From contig NZ_JAMXSS010000002.1 of the NCBI RefSeq assembly GCF_024124825.1, positions 2,356,001-2,420,000 on the forward strand: DNA of 64,000 nt, in the 5' to 3' direction. The position numbers were made by a program, and so were the translations under genes. Shown here piece after piece: positions 48,247 through 56,900 of this stretch (positions are counted from its first letter, which is position 1; each line of letters starts with the position of its first letter). Below the pieces are notes generated by a model that saw nothing but the letters and a program-made list of their open reading frames with translations, did no database searches and had not been told where the DNA came from. This stretch comes from Arthrobacter sp. H16F315 (GTDB lineage: Bacteria; Actinomycetota; Actinomycetes; Actinomycetales; Micrococcaceae).

Positions 48247-48347
48247 CTTTATAGCCTAACTGCCTGAGAGCCGGCTGGGAGCAGGGATTCCTGGCAGCTA
48301 GGGCGCGGACACCGGTGCGGTCGGCAACGTCCGGGTACATTTATGAC

Positions 48348-49745
48348 ATGCAACCCGCCGCCGCCGCCGTCGCCCGCGCCCGTGAAATTTTTGACAGCGG
48401 AGCCACGCGTCCGTTGGCCTGGCGGCTTGAAAGGCTCGCCGGATTGCGCCGGATGCTGGCCGATCACAGCGACGATTTTGCCGAAGCGCTGGGCAGCGAT
48501 CTGGGCAAACACGCGACCGAGTCGCTGCTGGCGGAAGTCGGATTTGTCACAGCAGAAGCCGCGCATCTGGAAAAAAACCTCAAAGGATGGCTGCGGCCGC
48601 GTGCCGTCGCCGTGCCGCTTGCTGTCCGGCCCGCTAAAGCCTGGACCGAGCTGACCCCGCTCGGCGTGGTGCTGGTGATCGGACCGTGGAACTACCCGCT
48701 GCAGTTGCTGCTGGCGCCGCTGGCCGGTGCGCTCGCCGCCGGCAACACAGCCGTGCTGAAACCCAGCGAGCAGGCGCCCGCGACCTCGGCGGCCCTGGCC
48801 CGGTGGATCCCCGAATATTTGGCCGGGGCCGTGCAGGTGGTGGAAGGCGGAATCCCGGAAACCACTGCGCTGTTGGCTGCGCAGGTTGACCATATTTTCT
48901 TCACCGGCGGGGAAACGGCCGCCAAAGTGGTGCTGCGCGCGGCGGCGGAGAACCTGACACCGGTAACCCTGGAGCTCGGCGGCAAGTCACCGGCCTATGT
49001 GGACGCCTCCACGGACCTGGCCGGGGCAGCCAAGCGGATCGCCTGGGGGAAGTTCATAAATGCCGGGCAGACCTGTGTGGCGCCCGACTATGTCCTGGCC
49101 ACCGAGGACGTGCTGGTGCCACTGGAGCGAGAGCTGGTTAAGGCAATCGGCGAGCTCTTCGGGCCGGATGCTTCCCGCAGCGACTCCTACGGCCGGATCG
49201 TCAACGATCAGCACTTCGCGCGCCTCGTGGCCCTCGCCGACGGCAGCACAGTGGTTTACGGCGGCCAACGGAACGCCGCGACCCGGTACTTCGCCCCGAC
49301 CCTGCTTCGGCCCGCTCCCGGGGATGCCCTGATGGGGGAGGAGATCTTCGGTCCGCTGCTGCCGCTGGTTCCCGTCGCCGGGCGGGAGGAAGCCATCCGG
49401 AGAATCAACGACGGCGCCAAGCCGCTGGCGCTGTACGTGTTCAGCGGCGACGAGGGCACCCGCCGGGCATTCGCGGACCAGACGTCGTCGGGGGCGCTGT
49501 GCTTCGACGTCCCCGCGGCGCACCTGATGGTTCCGGGGCTGCCGTTCGGCGGCGTCGGCGCCAGCGGTATGGGCGCGTATCACGGGGAGTATTCGCTGCG
49601 GACCTTTTCACACGAGCGGGCAACCCTGGCCAAGCCGCTGCGGCCGGACACGCTGGAACTGATTTATCCGCCGTACAACAAGACCAAACGCTGGGTCGTC
49701 AGCACGCTGGTGGCACCCGTTGGCAAGCGGTTCCGGAAGAACTGA
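48348..49745 (+). CDS. Aldehyde dehydrogenase (class 3 type)
   Basis: NAD(P)-dependent oxidation of aldehydes, 465 residues. The features are GPWNYPLQLLL, LELGGKSP with the general-base glutamate, the catalytic C243 in NAGQTCVAPDYVL, and EEIFGPLLP. The length and the C-terminal hydrophobic/basic tail (YPPYNKTKRWVVSTLVAPVGKRF) fit ALDH3, which often acts on long-chain fatty aldehydes at the membrane. Its closeness to a fatty-acid-modifying operon is suggestive. It converges on the LysR gene with one base between stops. Confidence 0.88.
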   Translation: MQPAAAAVARAREIFDSGATRPLAWRLERLAGLRRMLADHSDDFAEALGSDLGKHATESLLAEVGFVTAEAAHLEKNLKGWLRPRAVAVPLAVRPAKAWTELTPLGVVLVIGPWNYPLQLLLAPLAGALAAGNTAVLKPSEQAPATSAALARWIPEYLAGAVQVVEGGIPETTALLAAQVDHIFFTGGETAAKVVLRAAAENLTPVTLELGGKSPAYVDASTDLAGAAKRIAWGKFINAGQTCVAPDYVLATEDVLVPLERELVKAIGELFGPDASRSDSYGRIVNDQHFARLVALADGSTVVYGGQRNAATRYFAPTLLRPAPGDALMGEEIFGPLLPLVPVAGREEAIRRINDGAKPLALYVFSGDEGTRRAFADQTSSGALCFDVPAAHLMVPGLPFGGVGASGMGAYHGEYSLRTFSHERATLAKPLRPDTLELIYPPYNKTKRWVVSTLVAPVGKRFRKN

Positions 49746-49746
49746 C

Positions 49747-50679
49747 TCACCCAGGGCGGGTGACGGCACGCTGGACGGACGGTGAATTGAACGTTTCGCC
49801 CAATAGCTCGACAAACAGCTGCACCTGGGCTGTTTGCTTTTCATTGATCAGCAGGGCAAAAACGTTGCGGGCCAGCCGGATCTCCGGAACGTCCAGCACC
49901 ACCACACCGGCGGGGCGGTGCAGCAGGGCCAGTTCGGGAACCAGCGCAGCCCCCAGCCCGGCCGCGGCCATTTCCAGGCTGGCATGGAAGTCATCGCTGT
50001 ACGCCACCACCCGGGGGTGCAGGTTGCAGCTGGCGAAGAGGCGCTCGATCACTGTGGCGTCGGATGTGCCGGGATGATGCACGATCCAGGGCATGTCCGA
50101 GAGGTGGTCGGCCGCGATCTTCGAATCCGTGCCGATGCCCCAGGCGGCCGGCAGCACCACCCGGAAGTTGTCATCGCCGATCCACTGCCGGTTGACGGTG
50201 TGCGGCCAGGCGAGGCCCGACTGCCCCACCTGGTACACCAAGGCGACGTCGAGTTCACCGCCGGTGCGCAGGCCCTGGATGGTCTGGGCCGGCTCAGCGA
50301 CGGAGACCCGCAGGTCGATGCCAAGCTTCTTCCAGGCCGGGTTCGCCAGGATCCGGGGCAGCACATAGGTGGCCAGGCTGGGGAAGATGCCCAGCCGGAG
50401 TTCCTGCCGGGTGGTGTCACCGGTGCGGGAGGCCGCCGCCATCAGCGCCTCGATGTCGGTGAGCACCTTGGCCGCGTGCCGGGTCATAACCTGGGCGGCC
50501 TCGGTGGGCTGGATGCTGCGGGCCGAGCGCTGGAACAGTTCGACGCCGGTGTCACGCTCCAGGGCGGACATCTGCTGGGAAACGGCCGACGCCGTGTACC
50601 CGAGGCGCGTGGCGGCGGCCGCGAAGGACCCGAGCCGGGTCACTTCGACCAGGGTCCGCAGATGGACGGGGTTAATCAA
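49747..50679 (-). CDS. LysR-family transcriptional regulator
   Basis: A 310-residue regulator with an N-terminal winged helix (FAAAATRLGYTASAVSQQMSALE, residues 18-40) and a LysR effector domain (LRLGIFPSLATYVLPRIL onward). The start is TTG at 50679 with GAAGGG upstream. It is divergent from the FAD oxidoreductase-DUF1365-cfa operon with a 183-bp shared control region, the classic LysR layout, so it probably regulates that operon. The effector is unknown. Confidence 0.9.
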   Translation of the reverse strand: MINPVHLRTLVEVTRLGSFAAAATRLGYTASAVSQQMSALERDTGVELFQRSARSIQPTEAAQVMTRHAAKVLTDIEALMAAASRTGDTTRQELRLGIFPSLATYVLPRILANPAWKKLGIDLRVSVAEPAQTIQGLRTGGELDVALVYQVGQSGLAWPHTVNRQWIGDDNFRVVLPAAWGIGTDSKIAADHLSDMPWIVHHPGTSDATVIERLFASCNLHPRVVAYSDDFHASLEMAAAGLGAALVPELALLHRPAGVVVLDVPEIRLARNVFALLINEKQTAQVQLFVELLGETFNSPSVQRAVTRPG

Positions 50680-50862
50680 GGGGTGCCCTTCTCAGATTCC
50701 GGTGAGGCGGGACCGCAATCCCGCTTCATTCTGGCACATTGGTTTCAAGCAGAAAGCTGGGGAACCGCACACATCCGCGGGCGCCTCGGCGACGAATTGC
50801 CCGTAAGAAGTTTAATCAAGACGATCCAGGCAATGGATAGAGCAGCCAACAGGAGCAAATCA

Positions 50863-52257
50863 GTGTCAGATGCAGCAGGGATTCCGCAGGGCCGGCGGAT
50901 CGCCGTGATTGGCAGCGGCGTGGCGGGGCTGACCGCCGCGTACGTCCTGAACCGTGAGGACTCTGTCACCGTCTTCGAAGCCGATTCCCGGCTGGGCGGC
51001 CACGCCCACACCCACGACGTACCGCAGGACGGTGGGCCGGTGCTGGGCATCGACACCGGCTTTATCGTTCACAACGAACGCACCTACCCCACGTTGCTGC
51101 GGCTCTTCGCGGAGTTGGGCGTTGAAACCCAGGACTCCGAAATGTCCATGTCCGTCCGCTGCGACGGCTGCGGGCTGGAATACGCCGGTGCCCGGGCCAA
51201 GGGCCGCGGGATCCTTCCAGGGCCTGCCACCTTGCTGCGCGGACGGTACCTGCTGATGCTGCTGGAAGTGATGCGCTTCTACCGGAAGGCCCGCGCCCTG
51301 CTCGCCGAGACGGATCCGGCCGGTACCGACATCACGCTGGCGGAGTTCCTGGCCCGGGAGAAGTTCAGCCGCTACTTCATCTCGCACTTTATGACCCCGA
51401 TCGTGAGCGCCGTCTGGTCCTGCGACCCGGCCACGGCGCTCGCGTACCCGGCCCGCTACCTCTTTACCTTCCTCGGCCACCACGGCCTGCTCGGAGTATC
51501 CGGTTCACCGCAGTGGCGTACCGTCACCGGCGGCTCACGCTCCTACGTGGACAAGCTTGCGGCCACGCTGGAAGATATCCGGCTCGCCAGCCCGGTCACC
51601 GGGGTGCGCCGGCACGCGGACGGCGTGGAACTGACGACCGGAAACGCCGACGCCGGCTTCCGGACCGAAAACTTCGACGCCGTGGTGATCGCCACCCACC
51701 CGGCCCAGGCACTGGGCATGCTCACCGACGCCTCGCCCGCGGAGCAGGCCGCGCTCGGCGGAATGCCGTACTCGGTCAACCACACCGTCTTCCACCGCGA
51801 CGCCGCCGTGCTGCCCGCCAGTGACAATGCCAAGGCTTCCTGGAACTACCGTCTGCCCGCCTGTGACGCCCGCCCGGACAAGGTCCTGGTCAGCTACGAC
51901 ATGACCCGGCTGCAGCGGCTGGACACCGCCGACGGCGGACGCTACATCGTCAGCCTCGGCGAGTCCGAGCTGATTGCCGACCATACGGTGCTTGACCGGA
52001 TGGTCTACGAGCACCCGCAGTACACGCCCGAATCGCTCCGGGCCCAGCAGCAGATCCTGGCCCTCGGGGACGCCCGGCTGGCCTTCGCCGGCGCCTACCA
52101 CGGCTGGGGATTCCACGAAGACGGCGCCCTTTCCGGGGTCCGGGCCGCGGAACGGCTCGGTCGCAGCTGGGACGTCCCCGCCGTTGCCCTGAACGTGGAA
52201 TACCGCGCCGTCGCGATCGATCCGGACCTGCAAAGTGCCGCCGCGGAGGGCTCATGA
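50863..52257 (+). CDS. FAD-dependent amine-oxidase-like oxidoreductase
   Basis: A 464-residue flavoprotein of the NAD(P)-binding/amine oxidase fold: IAVIGSGVAGLTAAYVLNR (FAD), EADSRLGGHAHTHDV, and a C-terminal AFAGAYHGWGFHEDGALSG binding segment. Homologues are annotated only generally and often precede DUF1365 and cyclopropane-synthase genes; a role in fatty-acyl modification (desaturation or oxidation) is inferred from that context. The GTG at 50863 with AGGAG is preferred over ATG 50833. It overlaps the next gene by four bases. Confidence 0.82.
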   Translation: MSDAAGIPQGRRIAVIGSGVAGLTAAYVLNREDSVTVFEADSRLGGHAHTHDVPQDGGPVLGIDTGFIVHNERTYPTLLRLFAELGVETQDSEMSMSVRCDGCGLEYAGARAKGRGILPGPATLLRGRYLLMLLEVMRFYRKARALLAETDPAGTDITLAEFLAREKFSRYFISHFMTPIVSAVWSCDPATALAYPARYLFTFLGHHGLLGVSGSPQWRTVTGGSRSYVDKLAATLEDIRLASPVTGVRRHADGVELTTGNADAGFRTENFDAVVIATHPAQALGMLTDASPAEQAALGGMPYSVNHTVFHRDAAVLPASDNAKASWNYRLPACDARPDKVLVSYDMTRLQRLDTADGGRYIVSLGESELIADHTVLDRMVYEHPQYTPESLRAQQQILALGDARLAFAGAYHGWGFHEDGALSGVRAAERLGRSWDVPAVALNVEYRAVAIDPDLQSAAAEGS

Positions 52258-52985
52258 GCGCCGCGGCGGCCATCTACCGCACCTCGATTGCGCATGTGCG
52301 GCGCACCCCGCTGAAGAACGCTTTCACGTACCGCAGCTACAGCTGGTATGTCGACGTCGACCGGCTGCCCATGGTGCCCCGGCTGCTGCGTCCGCTGGCC
52401 GATTTTCGTGTCGCGGACCATCTGGGTGACCCGGAGGGCACGCTGCGCGGGAACGTGGAGGCGTTCCTGGCCACCCGCGGGGTCACCCTGGGCGGCGGCC
52501 GGATTACGATGCTTGCCAGTGCCCGGGTATTCGGGCACGTGTTTAATCCGCTGAGCCTGTTCTGGTGCCACGACGCTGCAGGGGAACTGCGCTGCGTTGT
52601 CGCGGAGGTCCACAACACCTACGGTGAACGGCACTGCTACCTGCTGGAGACGGACGACGCCGGCCGGGCCAGCGTGCCGAAGGCCTTTTACGTTTCACCG
52701 TTCAACGACGTCGACGGCGAGTACCGGATGAAACTGCCGGAACCCGGCGCACGGCTGGCCGTCTCGATAGTGCTGGAACGCGAAGGGCACCGGCCTTTTA
52801 TCGCCAGCATGGACGGTGAACGGCACGACGCCACGGTGCGGGCTATCCTCGCCACGGCGCTCGCCGTCCCGCTTGCGCCGCTGCGCGTCTCGGCGCAGAT
52901 CCGCTGGCAGGGAATCAAACTTTGGGCACGCCGGCTGCCCCTTATCAAACGACCGCACCACCCTTCCCAGGAGGCAGTACAGTGA
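52254..52985 (+). CDS. DUF1365 domain-containing protein
   Basis: A 243-residue protein of unknown function. YRTSIAHVRRTPLKNAFTYRSY, ASARVFGHVFNPLSLFWCHD, VAEVHNTYGERHCYLL and KAFYVSPFNDVDGEYRM are hallmark DUF1365 blocks. It is always found with FAD oxidoreductases and cyclopropane-fatty-acid synthases, so a role in acyl-lipid modification is inferred. The start overlaps the previous stop (ATGA) and its stop overlaps the next start (GTGA). Confidence 0.9.
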   Translation: MSAAAAIYRTSIAHVRRTPLKNAFTYRSYSWYVDVDRLPMVPRLLRPLADFRVADHLGDPEGTLRGNVEAFLATRGVTLGGGRITMLASARVFGHVFNPLSLFWCHDAAGELRCVVAEVHNTYGERHCYLLETDDAGRASVPKAFYVSPFNDVDGEYRMKLPEPGARLAVSIVLEREGHRPFIASMDGERHDATVRAILATALAVPLAPLRVSAQIRWQGIKLWARRLPLIKRPHHPSQEAVQ

Positions 52986-54355
52986 CAATGACCGAAGCGA
53001 CCGGATCGGGCGCGGCGCGCCGCGAGAATGAGGCCGCAGCCCCTTACACCGTTCCGCAGCCTCCGGCGGTGGTTGACGCCGCCATCTGGCCCAGCATCGC
53101 CACCGTCCCTTCAAGCCTGAAGGCGCGGCTGGCCGGCCGCGCTGCTGACGCCATCTTCAAAGCCGCGGTCCGCCGGCTCCCGCTGGAGGTCCGCTACCCG
53201 GACGGTACCGTCCTGGGCAAGGCAGCCACGCCGGGCCACCGCTACCCGGTTATGACCATGAACCGTCCCCAGGCCTTTGCGGCCCGGCTCGGCGACGGCG
53301 GATTGATCGGCCTGGGCGAGTCCTTTATGGCCGGCGATTGGGACGCTGACAATCTGACAGCCGTGATGGAGGTTTTTGCCGCCCGCGTCGGGACCCTCGT
53401 GCCGGAGCCGCTGCAGAAACTGCGTGCGTTCTACCTGCCGCGCCAGCCGCGCAAGGAACGCAACACCGAGCAGAACACCCGCTCGAACATCTCCCGGCAC
53501 TATGACCTTTCCAACGAACTGTTTTCCACGTTCCTGGACGAGACCATGACCTACTCCAGTGCGCTGTTCCCGGAGACCGGCGAGGCCCTCAAGAGCGTGG
53601 CCTGGGACGGTTTTGCCGCGGCGCAGCAGGCCAAGATCGACCGCCTGCTGGACAAGGCCGGCGTCGGGGCGGGCACCCGGGTGCTGGAAATCGGCACCGG
53701 CTGGGGCGAGCTCGCCCTCCGGGCAGCACAGCGCGGGGCCACCGTTTACTCCGTCACCCTCTCCAGCGAGCAGCAGGAACTTGCCCGCAAGCGGGTCGCC
53801 GACGCGGGGTACACCGACGCCGTCACAATCGAACTGAAGGACTACCGCGCGGTTGAAGGCGAGTACGACGCGATCGTCTCCGTGGAGATGATCGAAGCCG
53901 TGGGCTTCGAATACTGGGCAACGTATTTTCAGACGATCGAGCGTCTCCTGGCTCCGGGCGGAAAGGTCGCCATCCAGGCCATCACCATCGCCCACGACCG
54001 GCTGATGGCCACCCGCACCAGCTACACCTGGGTGCACAAGTACATCTTCCCCGGCGGCGTCATTCCCTCGGTGCGAGCCATCGAGGACACCACAGCCAAG
54101 CAGACGGGACTGCGCGTGCGCGAACGCCTGGCCTTGGGGGAGCACTACGCCCAGTCGCTCAGGCTTTGGGAAGAACGCTTTATGGCCCGCTCCGCCGAGG
54201 TCCGGGCGCTGGGCTTCGATGAGATCTTCCAGCGTATGTGGCTGTTCTACCTCTGCTACTCCCGGGCCGGCTTCGAAACCGGCTACCTCGACGTGCAGCA
54301 GATCGTGCTGGACCGACGGACAGTGGGCGAGTCGAACAACGGATCCGCCGAATGA
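52982..54355 (+). CDS. Cyclopropane-fatty-acyl-phospholipid synthase family protein 1
   Basis: SAM-dependent methyltransferase acting on unsaturated fatty-acyl chains of phospholipids, 457 residues. It shows the CFA features NISRHYDLSNELFSTFLDETMTYSS (lipid/active site), SAM loop VLEIGTGWG (234-241), VSVEMIEAVG and YIFPGG. An N-terminal ~100-residue helical domain includes GLGESFMAGDWD. The GTG start at 52982 has CAGGAGG upstream. It overlaps cfa2 by four bases (ATGA). Confidence 0.92.
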   Translation: MTMTEATGSGAARRENEAAAPYTVPQPPAVVDAAIWPSIATVPSSLKARLAGRAADAIFKAAVRRLPLEVRYPDGTVLGKAATPGHRYPVMTMNRPQAFAARLGDGGLIGLGESFMAGDWDADNLTAVMEVFAARVGTLVPEPLQKLRAFYLPRQPRKERNTEQNTRSNISRHYDLSNELFSTFLDETMTYSSALFPETGEALKSVAWDGFAAAQQAKIDRLLDKAGVGAGTRVLEIGTGWGELALRAAQRGATVYSVTLSSEQQELARKRVADAGYTDAVTIELKDYRAVEGEYDAIVSVEMIEAVGFEYWATYFQTIERLLAPGGKVAIQAITIAHDRLMATRTSYTWVHKYIFPGGVIPSVRAIEDTTAKQTGLRVRERLALGEHYAQSLRLWEERFMARSAEVRALGFDEIFQRMWLFYLCYSRAGFETGYLDVQQIVLDRRTVGESNNGSAE

Positions 54356-55609
54356 CGGCGCCGCTGGCCACAATGGTCGAGGAGGTCCTGCGGCCGCTGG
54401 CCGGCGGGGAGCTCCCCGTCCGGCTCGTCGCCTGGGACGGCAGCGAGGCCGGTCCGGCCGGCGCCCCGGTGGTCCGGCTGAACTCCCCCGGACGCCATCC
54501 GGCGCCTGCTCTGGGCGCCGGGGGAGCTGGGAGCCGCGCAGGCATACGTCACCGGTGAGCTGGATCTCGACGACGACCTGAACAGCACCCTCGAGCACCT
54601 CTGGAAGGTGGTGCGGGACCGGGGCCTCGCCGGTATCCGTCCCACGCCGGCGGTGCTGGCCGGCGTCGCACGGATTGCCCGCGCCGCCGGGGCTCTCGGC
54701 GCTCCCCCGCCGCCGCCGGCCAGCCAGGCCAGGGTCAAGGGGCGGCTGCACAGCCTCCTCCGGGACCGTGCCGCGATCAGCCACCACTACGACCTCAGCA
54801 ACGATTTCTATGCGCTGATCCTGGACCCGCAGATGGCCTACTCCAGCGGCTACTGGACGGATCGGGCAGCGGACGGCAGTTCGTCCCCGAACTACGGGCT
54901 GGAAGACGCCCAGCGGGACAAGCTGGACCTGGTCTGCCGCAAGATCGGGCTCAAGGCGGGGATGCGGATGCTGGACGTCGGCTGCGGCTGGGGCTCGTTG
55001 AGCCTGCACGCGGCGCAGTACTACGGCGTCGACGTCGTCGGCGTCACCCTCTCCGTGCAGCAGAAGGCGTTCATCGACGCCCGGATCAAGGAACGCGGCC
55101 TTGAGGGGCGCGTTGAGATCCGGGTCCAGGATTACCGGGAAATCCCGGACGGACCGTTCGACGCCGTCGCCTCCCTGGAAATGGGCGAACACGTTGGCCA
55201 GCAGAATTACCCCGTCTACGCCGCCGCCCTGTTTAATAACCTCGCCCCTGGTGGCCGGTTGCTGGTCCAGCAAATGTCGCGGCGGGGCAAGCATCCCGGC
55301 GGGGGTCCCTTTATCGAGTCCTTTATTGCCCCGGACATGCACATGCGTCCGGTCGGGGACACGCTGGGCTTCCTGGAAGACGCTGGCCTGGAGGTCGAGG
55401 GCGTGCAGGGCATGCGCCGTGACTATGTCCGGACCCTCGAGGCCTGGTACGCGCGGTTCGAGGAGAACCACGCGGCCGCCGTCGAAATGATGGGGGCGGA
55501 AGTCGCCCGGGTCTGGCGGCTGTACCTGGTCGGCGCGCTGCGCAGCTTTGCCGAACGCCGGATGGGCGTGGAGCAGATTCTCTGCAGCAGGCCGGAGACC
55601 GGCAAGTAA
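54352..55609 (+). CDS. Cyclopropane-fatty-acyl-phospholipid synthase family protein 2, one frameshift
   Basis: A second CFA-type methyltransferase (~418 residues) with AISHHYDLSNDFYALILDPQMAYSSGYW, SAM loop MLDVGCGWGSLSLHA, and SLEMGEHVGQQNY. The first 43 codons read MTAPLATMVEEVLRPL... RLNSP; at five C (54485-54489) the frame shifts. Four C restore NSPDAIRRLLWAPGELGAAQAYVTGELD and join the long downstream frame. It is distinct from copy 1 in its N-terminal domain, so the two probably act on different acyl positions or as a mixed pair. Confidence 0.88.
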
Positions 55610-55637
55610 CAGCAACTCTGAGTCGCCGCACGCCGGC

Positions 55638-55670
55638 GAAGGCGGGCACCCGGGGGTGTCCGCCTTCTTC
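55638..55670 (+). terminator. Hairpin after the lipid-modification operon
   Basis: 13-bp stem GAAGGCGGGCACC/GGTGTCCGCCTTC (one G-T pair) with a CGGG loop, followed by TTCG. Confidence 0.6.
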
Positions 55671-56120
55671 GTGTTTCCGGACACCACGCCGGGTGCTTAA
55701 CGCCACGCCGGGACCCGGTTCCCGGCTCCCGCGACACGCCGTCCACCCCACGACACGCAGGGAGTTAATTGTGCAAAGGTACTCCACAGCCTGTGGATTT
55801 CGTCCGTCAAAACGGCGGAATTCCGGACATTTTGAGCCACCCTGCCTGTGGACTGATGGTGCATTAAATGACATACTTGTAATACATCATCTTGGGGTCC
55901 ACATCGGGCTCTTGCACAACATGTAGTATCGACATACAGTTCCAGCGGAGCAGCAGTGCTCGCCAGGCAAGACCAGTAACGGATCAGGATTCCTGTCCCG
56001 GACCGGCCCGCCCGGACCACTGGCACCAGAGCCTCAGCTCACCAGCAACAGCCTCTGCGCAGCACGCAGTTCGCCGTGGATTACGCAGTACCAAAGACTT
56101 CAACAAAGGGGACAGGGACC
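55671..56120 (+). promoter_or_regulatory. Upstream region of nrdHIEF, with possible NrdR-type boxes
   Basis: No gene is supported. The AT-rich part at 55860-55940 differs from its surroundings and includes ACATACTTGTAATACA (55871-55886) and ACAACATGTAGTATCG (55916-55931), loosely like NrdR boxes of actinobacterial nrd promoters. The 45-bp spacing is not the usual ~31, so the match is weak. Confidence 0.3.
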
Positions 56121-56366
56121 ATGACCGTTACGGTTTACACGAAACCGGCCTGTGTTCAGTGCAACGCGACATACCGCGCGCTGGATAAGAAGGGCATCAC
56201 CTACCAGAGCGTCGACATCTCCCAGGATGCGGATGCCCTCGAGCGCCTGAAAGGCCTCGGCTACATGCAAGCCCCGGTTGTCGTCACGGACCAGGACCAC
56301 TGGTCCGGTTTCCGCCCCGACAAGATCGAGGAACTGGCGCAGGCGTACGCCGTCGCCGTAGCCTAA
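56121..56366 (+). CDS. nrdH: Glutaredoxin-like NrdH, reductant of class Ib RNR
   Basis: An 81-residue redoxin that reduces NrdE. It has the NrdH-type active site C11-V-Q-C14, the cis-proline region APVVV, and WSGFRPDKI (the NrdH C-terminal motif that fits thioredoxin reductase). The ATG at 56121 follows GGACAGGGACC. It heads the nrdHIEF cluster. Confidence 0.95.
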   Translation: MTVTVYTKPACVQCNATYRALDKKGITYQSVDISQDADALERLKGLGYMQAPVVVTDQDHWSGFRPDKIEELAQAYAVAVA

Positions 56367-56405
56367 AACGCTTGACACGAAATCACGTTCGATGAGGTGA
56401 CACCC

Positions 56406-56900
56406 ATGGCACCAGTGGCAACGGCAACGGCCCACACTTCGCCGGCGGCAGACGACCGGAACCCGGCTACGGTCCGGAGCACTGCCAGTCACCTCATCTA
56501 CTTCTCCTCCAGTTCGGAAAACACCGCACGCTTCGTCGGGAAGCTGGGCATCGACGCCGCCCGGATTCCGCTCCATGCGAGGGAACCGGCGCTGGTGGCC
56601 ACCGAACCCTTTGTATTGGTGCTCCCGACTTACGGCGGCACCGGGGGAGAAGGTTCCGTTCCGAAGCAGGTCATCCGCTTCCTGAATGATCCGCGCAACC
56701 GGGAAGAAATCCGGGGCGTGATCGGGGCAGGCAATACGAACTTTGGGGACAACTACTGCATGGCCGGCGACATTATTGCCGCGAAATGCCAGGTCCCGCA
56801 CTTATATCGATTTGAACTTATGGGGACGCCGGAAGACGTCAGCCGGGTTCACCAAGGATTGGAAGAATTTTGGACACGACTGTCGCAGACACCGAAGTGA
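56406..56900 (+). CDS. nrdI: Flavodoxin-like NrdI
   Basis: Provides oxidant for assembly of the dimanganese-tyrosyl cofactor of NrdF. The 164 residues show [16 protein letters not shown] (FMN phosphate loop), [17 protein letters not shown] (flavin loop) and [14 protein letters not shown]. The N-terminal ~28 residues are extra and variable. The ATG at 56406 is preceded by GAGGTG. Its end overlaps the nrdE start. Confidence 0.92.
   Translation: MAPVATATAHTSPAADDRNPATVRSTASHLIYFSSSSENTARFVGKLGIDAARIPLHAREPALVATEPFVLVLPTYGGTGGEGSVPKQVIRFLNDPRNREEIRGVIGAGNTNFGDNYCMAGDIIAAKCQVPHLYRFELMGTPEDVSRVHQGLEEFWTRLSQTPK

Noticed and set aside
49834..50862. Extension of the FAD oxidoreductase frame upstream through the LysR gene
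   Set aside because: The upstream part is antisense to a well-supported LysR gene; a good GTG start with AGGAG exists at 50863.
53111..55687. Very long minus-strand open frame opposite the two cfa genes
   Set aside because: It has no family resemblance and mirrors the codon bias of the real plus-strand genes; typical shadow frame in high-GC DNA.
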